From Zopfochytrium polystomum (taxonomy: Eukaryota > Chytridiomycota > Chytridiomycetes > Chytridiales > Chytridiaceae): a stretch of 64,000 bases of DNA. The DNA lies in contig JAIVFJ010000049.1 in NCBI GenBank assembly GCA_025765615.1, positions 186,001 to 250,000 of the forward strand, in the 5' to 3' direction. Positions within the stretch are counted from its first letter, which is position 1. Each line of letters opens with the position of its first letter. Under the pieces are notes generated by a model. That model did not search any database. It was given only the letters and a program-made list of their open reading frames with translations, and was not told the DNA's origin. A program made the position numbers and the translations under genes. This document shows positions 56,364 through 64,000 of this stretch, piece after piece.

Positions 56364-59300
56364 TCAACGGCCCTCATGAAATCTTGCGACACCGCGTCCG
56401 CCGTCCGGTCCAGACAAATCGCACAAGCTTCCAAAGCTGCCCGCTTCACTTCCGTTGCCGAATCCGATAGTTTCCCTCGGCATCGTCATCAAATCCTCGT
56501 CGGCGCCGTCAAAACTACCGCTGATAAAAGGTGAAGGCTCTGCGGGCATCATTGCATTGTCGCCGGCGAGCTGATGATAGTGAGGCTCTTGCAACCTTTG
56601 AAGAGGGAAGAGATGATTTGCAGACGACACACGGGAGCGAGTAGTGGCGTCCGAGGGAGTTGACGAGCCAGATGAAGAGGCTGACAGCGCAATGCTAAGA
56701 GAAGATGGAGGAGGCAGGAGGCGCAAGTGACTGATGCTTGCAAGAGAGGACGCCTCATGGTGCGATGCAGAAGTCGGCGGATCGAACGTCAACGGCTGTC
56801 GCGTGAATAAGGGAACAAGGGCGCTGCTCGACACATTGGGTGAATCGGAGAATTCAAAAGTTGGAAGAACCGGTCCAAGCGATGAGGGAGGATGGGGAGG
56901 TCTTGAACGGACAGGACTAACGGAGTAATCTGCGAGAGACACGCCAGCTAGAGTCATAGTGCTAAGTCCCAGTGTCGACCTCCTGCGTGTTGGGGAATGG
57001 GCCATTTCTAAGGAACCTGCTCCGATTACAGACTCGTTCATTCTTCTTGAAAATTCTAGATCCGGTGCGAGCCCTGGAAAAGGTCGACCACGCACGTGAT
57101 GTTGGGTCTTGTACGGTGGAACCATGAAACCACTGTGATCGCAAGGGATATACCGGGGATTGGTTGGGCCTTCGCATGTGACAACTAGCTTGTCCTCGCG
57201 ATCAGGTGGCGCACGCTGTGAGAAAACAACTCGTATTGACTTGGTGAGGTAGAGCCTACCCTTGGGAGTACAGTAGAACTGGAGGTGAATCGCATCACGC
57301 AGGCGAGAAACAGTAGAGGAACAATGAGAACTTTCGTGGGTACTGGCTGACGGTTGGACTGTGGTGCCACCCGGGATTGTCGAAGTGGAAAATCGACGAC
57401 GAGGGGGGATGGATCGGGGATGTGGTATCGGAACGGGAGAAGTTGATGAGGTACTCTTTCGGCCACCGGGACGTGTCCCCTCCATCGGAGTACCGTCGGT
57501 CTGGGATTTTGAACTTGGTTGGTTGGTGGGACAAACAAGAGAGACCTTCTGACGCAGAAATGTTTTCGTTCCAGCTGGCATGTCCCGGAAGTCGTACGGA
57601 ATAAGAAATACTTTAACGGCTGTTCGCGATGGATTTTTGATGATCTGATAGTAGTGTCAGTGCAAATGTCAAAGTTGAAAAGAAAGGAAGGCGGCTTACA
57701 ATTTGCAGTTGCCCCTTTGTGGGAATACGATAGCCTCCAACCCATTTTTTCCTGAATTTGACCTCAGGGGTGTCCACGTCTTCCCCTTCGTCCTCACTGT
57801 GAGAGGTTGCGGCTTTGAGCCCGCTCTTCCTCAGCTTACGCGCCTCCTTCCGCTTTTCCTTTTCCGCATCTTCCTTGCTCACGATCAAACCCGCGAGTCC
57901 TTCCACATCTATGCATCCAACGTAAGGGGTTGACGGAGTTTCATCGCTTTGCAGATCGTAGAAATAAGCAGAGAACTCCAAGCAAACATGCGCTGGGCAA
58001 CGAAGACGATCGTCAGCTGGGATGGACCCATCCTTTTCAGGACTTCCTCCAAGTGCAGACGAGGTCTCCACTAAAGTGCCCGGCGAACTCTCAGGGATGG
58101 TTGACATTGAACATTCACTTGATACAGAACCAGTGGATGGACTCGGGTCTTCATGGTCTGAGGGAAGTATGACATGTGTTTGTGCAAAAGAAGCGGGAAG
58201 AGCGCGTTTGCCGCTGCCTATCACGCCGATTTCGGCAACAAAAAGGATGGGCCGTGAGGGTAGTGCGGACATCCTCCCGCTCAGAATAGACTCCTCGTAT
58301 GAACCAACCAAGGATCCGAACAGTTCAGAGGATGGAGCTGGCGGGGGCGTTGCTGGAGCCATGCTGTGCAGAGGTGCAGCCGATGGAGGTGGCGTGTTTG
58401 AGGGAAGAATCGCGAAACGAAATGGTTTGTGCGCTGTAGACGCGGAGTTCATTGGCAAAATGGGGTAGGGCTCGATTGCGGAATGGAGTGAGAGGCGCTC
58501 TGGCCGCGGCTGTCGAATGCTGATTGGTGTTGATCCAAAACCGCCCTGGGATCGCTGTGGTCGCCTTCCCCTGTCTATATCTCCTCCAAGGTCGCTGCTG
58601 GGCCGACGAATCAAGATTCGAGAACCAGATGTTCCCTGCTCCATGCGGTCACGGTCCGTTTCTTCCTCCACATCATCCATCGCATCTTCACCTCCACAGT
58701 CATCCGTCTCGCCGACCGCGACTTGATGGTCGTTCCATATTCTATGGTGCAGAGCCGTTTGTGTCGATATAGCCCTATCGATATTCCGTTGGGCGGCACC
58801 AGCACTTCGAATGTGAGATAAGGATAGGACCCGACGCTGCAAGGAGGGGCTCGGCAAGGGGCTTCCCTCGCGCTGATTCGGTTGGTGGCTACTCCTCTGC
58901 TGCATACGAACACCAACTGCGGAGTCCGCATTAGGTTGCTGCCGCACAAGACCAGCCGATAGAACGGCACCTTCCTGATGCGAGTGTCCAGGCTCTGATG
59001 CTGCGACGAAGAGATCAACCGTTTCCTCGTCTCCTTTGGCGCCATCCGCAACAGCCATTCCACTGGACTCCACCTGTGCAGGTTGCCGATGTCGAGTCCG
59101 GATCAAAGAAGACAACGCCGCTAGGTTTGAGTCGTACACGACAGATAAATGAAGGCGACCGGACGACGCTGAGGCAGTGCGGAACTTGTACACTTTTAGC
59201 TTCGCACCGAGGTCGAAGCCCGAGGAACCGGCATCATGAGGATCTGATTGAAACACTGTCACTCCCGGAAATTCTGGCGAAAGGTGATCGTGAGGAGAAA

Positions 59301-60571
59301 CAATAACTCCGTCCGCAGTCGAAATGCTAATTTCAAAAAGAGTGAATTTACGTGGGAAGTCTTCCAAACAGCGTTTACCAGTATCTCAAGTCTGAGTCCA
59401 ATACCGAGCCGTCAGAGAGAGCGGCATGCAGGGGCATAAATCGTATATACGAATAGAGCGATTGCGCCAAAAGGATCAAATCTGTCATGTCTCCTGGGTT
59501 GGGTTGTGATCGGTCCGTACTGGTTGAATCGGCCCCGCTTTATGTCCATACGATCACGATGTCAGAAACCCAAAGAAAAGAGCAAAGGATCGCTTACATC
59601 CACTCGAAAGTAACAACCCATCTCTCCAAGAGGGTCCGCTCCTCCCCAGTGAGGAACACGTCAACATTCAACGGTACGCTCTGTCTCCAGAACTCTCGCC
59701 TCGTCATCAGTTCTTCCGTGTTCAACCAGAATCCCGCTTGCTTAGAGGTAGGAATATTCTTGGGTGATGCAGGATCTATTGCGGCGGTTTGCGCCGAAGA
59801 GGGTGTTGAGGGTTGACTAACTGAGGGTGGTTGAACTCGAGCACGAAGGATTGTCTGAGTTATTTTAGATATGAATTGCATCGTTGTTGCCAGGTTTCCC
59901 GGGGACGGCGATGCTTCTTCAGGGGACGCGAGATTTAAGGAGGGGACTGTGCGATCACTTGAGCAGTGGCAAGGCCATGTGATTGTGCTGGTTGAGGTAC
60001 CGCCAGAGAAGACTGCATGAGCGGATTTGGTATCTAGATCCGGGAAGAGCATCGAAGCAGGGTGAGCAGGAGGATCGTTGGGACTGCACAGATCGGCCGA
60101 CAAAGGGTTGGGTGGTGGTGGTGGTGGGGAATAAGAGCCCGTCGGCGGCGCGCCCCGATGATGATGATTGGGGGGAGATTCGGCCACCGCGGCGGCATTG
60201 GACGTTGAATTTGCGTGAATGGTGATGCAATCGGAGCGGGTTTGGCTGCCGCCGCTATTATTGCTGCTGTTATTGCTGCTGCTGCTGCCACCACAGGATG
60301 GACACGAGGAGACGGAAGTCGTGGCCACAGCAGCGGCGGCGGCTGCTCCGACAGAGGAGGAGGAGGAGGCGGAGGCGACGACGTGGTGACCGATGTTGTT
60401 GTTGTTGTTGCTGTTGTTGTTGTTGTTGGTGTGCTGCTGGTGCTGCTGCTGCTGAAGAGGGGTGTTGAGGTGGTGGTGATTGTGGGAGTGGTGGTGATTG
60501 TGACTGTGGGCGTGGTTGGCGCGGAAGCTGACGCCGCCGACACCACCGGCTGATTCCATGGGTTGGGGCAT
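56364..60571 (-). CDS. Atos (FAM214/ATOSA-like) protein
   Basis: Four exons give about 1346 aa: 60571-59598, 59537-59379, 59326-57700 and 57644-56364. The N-terminus is His/Asn/Ser-rich and disordered. A HORMA/Atg13-like segment follows (VPLNVDVFL...LLERWVV, LILLAQSLYSYIRFMPL, ISTADGVIV, GRLHLSVVYDSN), which also fits the start of vertebrate ATOSA. The Atos core has PSLQRRVLSL, GSYEESILSGRMSALPSRPI, FVAEIGVIGSGKRALP and YVGCIDVEG, then KGQLQIIIKNPSRTAVKVFL, IPYDFRDMPAGTKTFLRQK, LRDAIHLQFYCTPKGRLYLT, RVVFSQR and GPTNPRYIP. Animal Atos is a nuclear transcription regulator; fission-yeast relatives are linked to meiotic chromosome segregation. The C-terminal 270 residues are disordered. Confidence 0.85.
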
Positions 60572-61136
60572 TTTTCCTTTTTTTTTTTTTTTTTTGTTTT
60601 CCTTTCCTTTTTTTTGTTTTTGTTTTTGTTTTGCTTCTTTGGTTTTTCTTGGTTTTCTTCTCGTTTTGCTTGATTTCTTTTCCCGAATTTGTTTGGTGGG
60701 CTTTGCCTTGGGTATTCCAGAAAGGGGTTTTGGTTTGGTCTTGTGGGGAGTTGATTCATCAAATGATGCGTAAGAGCTGCGGTGATCCACAACACGAGAA
60801 AACAAATTGTGAGCTCCACCGTTGGACTTTCAAGGCGAGTACTGACAACACCAGAGGTCCACCCCTTGTTTCTGCAGCCATTCCTGATTCAGATTTCCGC
60901 TCTCAAATAACATGCTCCGCAACACCCCGTTCTTCTCTTCCTGTTTTTGACGACATTATCTGTTTCATTGTGTTCCTGCACTTTCCTTCCTTCCTTGATG
61001 GCCTGTTTGCAGCAACTCACTTCGTTGGCACAGTCCTTGACTTTAAAATTTTCTGCCGTAACAGAGGTGGTATTTCACCTTCCCATCCACACTCTTCATC
61101 TGCGTGAAATACAAAATACAACAAATTGATTGTAGC
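60572..61136. other. Intergenic, Atos leader and promoter
   Basis: Pyrimidine-rich with T-runs (60572-60680) in the likely 5' leader; the in-frame ORF extension across it is low complexity. Nothing else is recognised up to the LTR at 61137. Confidence 0.45.
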
Positions 61137-61549
61137 TGTTAGGTGGAACTGACTGGTTGGCAGCAAGAGGCACAAGACAGACCTGGACCTATTGTGACTG
61201 TCAGTTATCGTTCCCACGATACCCATGGGAGAGCAAGCCACTGCCAATGCAGACCTGGGCGCTGGCTTGCACTGATGACAAATACTCCAAGTATTAAATG
61301 GAACAGAAACCTGGTGTCAACAGTTTTCCTCCTCCTCTGCTCAAGCAGATAATATAGGAGAGGTTTTTACCCTGTGCTGGTCACGCTTGCCTAGCAACTA
61401 TTACAGTGTGCATATCATCATTATGTATCAATAATTCATGACAGAGTTACTTTTCTCTTCCTCACGAAGTTGGGGAGAACGACCACACACAAACACAATC
61501 TCCACTTCATTCACTCCTTCCACTCACTCACTCAGAGTAGACTGTTCAC
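61137..61549 (+). mobile_element. Solo LTR, family B
   Basis: Runs TGTTAGGTGGAACTG...GACTGTTCACA, 413 bp, and matches 42421-42836 along its whole length. Flanking five bases (GTAGC and TCTAT) do not match, so the target duplication is lost or the copy arose by recombination between elements. Confidence 0.7.
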
Positions 61550-61740
61550 ATCTATATCCTTCCCCAGCGAGAATCATTTATAAAACAACTCTTAAAACAA
61601 ACCCCCAAACTACAGCGGAAATATTTTTCTGCTTCTCTTGACCTGCGATTGCACTGCCGCACGAACAGTCCACCCCTTCATCCAAAAGTTCCCCCGTTTT
61701 GCACCCAAGCCAAGTTCAACTGCCTTGTCAACTTTTTGAC

Positions 61741-62871
61741 ATGGTAAGGCGCGACCTCCTCCTCCCTCCTTCACACGGTCCCCTTCACAGCCCCCTCAAT
61801 CATCCCCACGATGCTTCGAACGCTAACTCCCAAACGGCACGGCAACAACCTTCCACTACGACGGGCGCCCCTTTATCCTCTATAAAAAAAACCAACCAAA
61901 AAAAAAAATACGTTTTGCACGCAACCATCCAGGGCCGCACAAACCCGATCGCCCTCCGCCTGCGCGGCCTCCTCAATTGGCCCTCCAACGTCCGCCACCC
62001 CGTCCTCGCCGCCTACGTCCAGCATATCTTCCAAAACCACATCGTCGCCACCCCGGGCATCCGCGCATCCACTACCGGCATCTGGATCAACGTCACCCTC
62101 TTCCCCAACCCCGCCCTCGCCGCTGCGGCGGCAGCCGCCTCACACAACCCTGCTCCCGCCGCCGCAGACGACGCACCAGCACCCGCATCCGCCCCGTCGA
62201 CGGCGACGACGACGACCGATGCGGCTACTACCGCTAAAACGGAGGATGGAGGAGAGGCCGAGGCTGCCGAGCTCGCGGCGTTAAAGGACGACAGCCCCGC
62301 GGCGGCGGCCGCCGGTGCCGCTCCGAAAACGGTGCGGCCGGCAAGAGGCGCCCGCGCGGCGGCAGCGGCCGCTGCAGCGCTAGCGTTGGGCGGCGGGCCT
62401 GCGCGGCCGCCGCCGCCACCCCGAGTCACGTCGCAGTCGATCCCGCCCGCGCTGCACCCCAAGATCGCGCACCCAGTGCTGGACTTTACCTCGGTGCGGG
62501 TGCGGGACGCCCTCGGTCGAAACGAGGCGCGGATCGCCGAGATGTCGTCCGGCTTTGGAAAGAACGAGTACCTCGGCCCGCTGCTGAGGTCAACGGGCGC
62601 TCCCGTCGTCGAGAACGTGCCGAGGCGGAGGAACTTTGGCGCAGAGTCGGAGCCGTTTGAGGCTGTGAGTCCGCTACTCGTGGCGGAGGCCCGCGGTGGG
62701 CCGTGGGAGGCTTTACGGATCTACCGCGAGACTCCCATCCACTTGCAGATCAATGTCATAATGAATCCTGTCCTGAACGCCGAGGTCATGGCAAAGTATA
62801 TCGCCAAGGAGCTGGCACTAAACAAGCCCCTACCACGGATATACAAAACGATTTTGAGCCGGCTGGGTTAA
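61741..62871 (+). CDS. Probable nuclear-encoded mitochondrial ribosomal protein uS3m
   Basis: Best model: exon 1 is the ATG alone (61741-61743, donor GTAAGG), a 189-bp intron, then exon 2 at 61933-62871; 313 aa. The mature start MGRTNPIALRLRGLLNWPS matches the uS3 opening (gqKtNPigfRLg....W.S), and the C-terminal NAEVMAKYIAKELALNKPLP then RIYKTILSRL fits the second uS3 domain. Between them is a roughly 140-residue Ala/Thr/Pro-rich low-complexity insert. An intronless alternative reads through in frame from the same ATG, adding 63 mostly low-complexity residues. uS3m is usually encoded in mitochondrial DNA in fungi, so this would be a gene transferred to the nucleus. Assignment is moderate. 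Confidence 0.55.
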   Translation: MVRRDLLLPPSHGPLHSPLNHPHDASNANSQTARQQPSTTTGAPLSSIKKTNQKKKYVLHATIQGRTNPIALRLRGLLNWPSNVRHPVLAAYVQHIFQNHIVATPGIRASTTGIWINVTLFPNPALAAAAAAASHNPAPAAADDAPAPASAPSTATTTTDAATTAKTEDGGEAEAAELAALKDDSPAAAAAGAAPKTVRPARGARAAAAAAAALALGGGPARPPPPPRVTSQSIPPALHPKIAHPVLDFTSVRVRDALGRNEARIAEMSSGFGKNEYLGPLLRSTGAPVVENVPRRRNFGAESEPFEAVSPLLVAEARGGPWEALRIYRETPIHLQINVIMNPVLNAEVMAKYIAKELALNKPLPRIYKTILSRLG

Positions 62872-62954
62872 GCCTAATTGGTGATGAATAAAGGTCTCGA
62901 TTGGAGTAGCCAAAAAAGATCAGCTTGCGCGTCCATTTACTTTATTATGACAAC

Positions 62955-64000
62955 CTAGTCCCAGTATCTGGATTGGAAGGGGTCAAAGGTCAGAATAAAT
63001 GTTCACTCCACCACCGGAAGGGCACAGCTACTTACTTGATAGTTCCATCCCACGAACACGTCGCGACCTTCGACGTCTCGTGAGGATGCCACTCGCAACC
63101 CAACACTACGTTGTCGTGGCACTTCAGCTTTTTCAAGACTTTGCTGGTCTTCCAATCCCAGAACCAAACACGCCCCTCCGAGTCGCCCGACATGAGAAAA
63201 CGGCCGTCCGCCGAAAACCCTGGCTTGCACGCGTACCCGGCAACCAGATGACCGCGGAAGACCTTATTTCGCTGGAGCTTGAAGCGGTCGCGCGTCGAGT
63301 AAATGAGGATCTGGTTATCAAGAGACTGGCATGCCAACCATTTCTCTGGTTTGCCGTGAAGCATTAGAAGTGTTAAAAAAAAAAAAAAAAACAAAAAAAA
63401 AAAACGGGTGATGGGCATTTTACTGTACTCACGTGAAGGGTCCAGCGTCACCGCTGGCATCGAGTGCATACTTGGCTCAGCGATGTACTTGATGACGACA
63501 GGAATGTCGTACTCCCACGCCCTGATCGTCTTGTCGTCGGAAGTCGTCACGAATCTCCGATTGTCATCCACGAATGTGATCGTGTTGACGGCCCCCAAGT
63601 GCTGATCATACTCTTGAACGATCGATCCAGTGTTGGTGTTAAACTGATAGACCTTTTTATCAGCGCAGCCGGTGAGGAAGATGTGCTGCTTGTCTTGAGA
63701 TGGATGGAACTTCACACAGTGCGGGATGCGACGAGTTGTGAAAGAGCGAATGCATTGTCCTGTCGAAAGAGAACTTTAATGCCCAAACAACAGACCTTAC
63801 CAAACATCAAAAAAATTAGCAAACCTGTCTCAGTGTCCCACATTTTGATCCATTTGTCGTAACTCGCAGTAAGGAAGCGACGGCCATCGTTGGAAAAGTC
63901 GATGGCCTTTACGGCTTTGGTGTGACCCATGTATGTGCGTAAGCAACGTCTATCATGGTAAACGTCCCAAATCTGCAATAGATGTATCAGTATGATCGAC
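62955..64000 (-). CDS. PRP17: Prp17/Cdc40 splicing factor, WD40 domain, 5' part outside window
   Basis: Exons within the window: 63972-63825, 63759-63433, 63345-63036 and 62967-62955. Prp17 is a WD40 protein of the spliceosome acting at the second catalytic step. Consecutive blades read [159 protein letters not shown] and [11 protein letters not shown], then the stop. The MHSMPAV and HLGAVNTI strings are diagnostic. The last exon is only 13 bp. The 63346-63432 intron carries a T-run on the sense strand. Confidence 0.95.

Noticed and set aside
59379..60571. Atg13 as the identity of the 60571 gene
   Set aside because: The N-terminal segment is Atg13-like, but the in-phase downstream exons carry the unmistakable Atos core.
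1..64000. CRISPR array or bacterial-type operon
   Set aside because: No regularly spaced repeats with unique spacers; genes contain spliceosomal introns.

Overview
This 64 kb window is nuclear DNA of a fungus. It holds intron-bearing genes for a fungal-type GPI-anchored ECM33 wall protein, MAF1, EXO70, PRP17, a cytosolic-type lysyl-tRNA synthetase and two membrane P450s. Most introns are 50-90 bp. The mix of an animal-like copine, an Atos (FAM214-type) protein and a nuclear copy of a uS3m-like mitochondrial ribosomal protein points to an early-diverging (chytrid-like) fungus; that placement is inference. No CRISPR array, rRNA gene or complete tRNA gene was seen.

Layout. 1-3420: transposon debris (an LTR, two Ty1/copia remnants, a 1 kb dispersed repeat). 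3424-19237: a gene-dense block with a coiled-coil protein and a low-complexity protein (divergent), SURF1, EXO70 (convergent with SURF1, 12 bp apart), an NSUN4-like rRNA methyltransferase, a PH-domain/Gln-rich protein and an ankyrin-like protein (divergent). 19240-25900: a transposon nest containing a SNF2 helicase remnant, repeat R1 with a solo LTR inserted in it, more LTRs and a decayed LINE with an RNase H domain. 26907-34631: ECM33-like gene, P450-1 and lysyl-tRNA synthetase. 35200-43400: a second nest (Helitron helicase, LTRs, chromodomain Ty3/gypsy integrase, LINE fragments, R1 copies) lying between two copies of a tandemly duplicated lysyl-tRNA synthetase locus. 44834-64000: MAF1, copine, a family 14 glycosyltransferase, P450-2, Atos, a uS3m-like gene and the 3' part of PRP17.

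The host genes are mostly housekeeping: cytochrome oxidase assembly, mitochondrial ribosome and rRNA modification, exocytosis, Pol III repression, splicing and cell wall. They do not form an obvious cluster. The two P450s are an inverted paralogous pair with all six introns in matching positions.

The most interesting observation is a 308-bp solo LTR (20965-21272) with TG...CA ends, a perfect 5-bp target duplication, a TATA box and a long array of perfectly phased heat-shock-element pentamers. A second fragment with the same array lies at 21549-21769. This suggests a heat-responsive retrotransposon family. Second is the duplicated and then gutted lysyl-tRNA synthetase locus, whose two units were separated by the 8 kb transposon nest. 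Splice junctions were placed by hand from phase and family conservation; single-base errors are possible.
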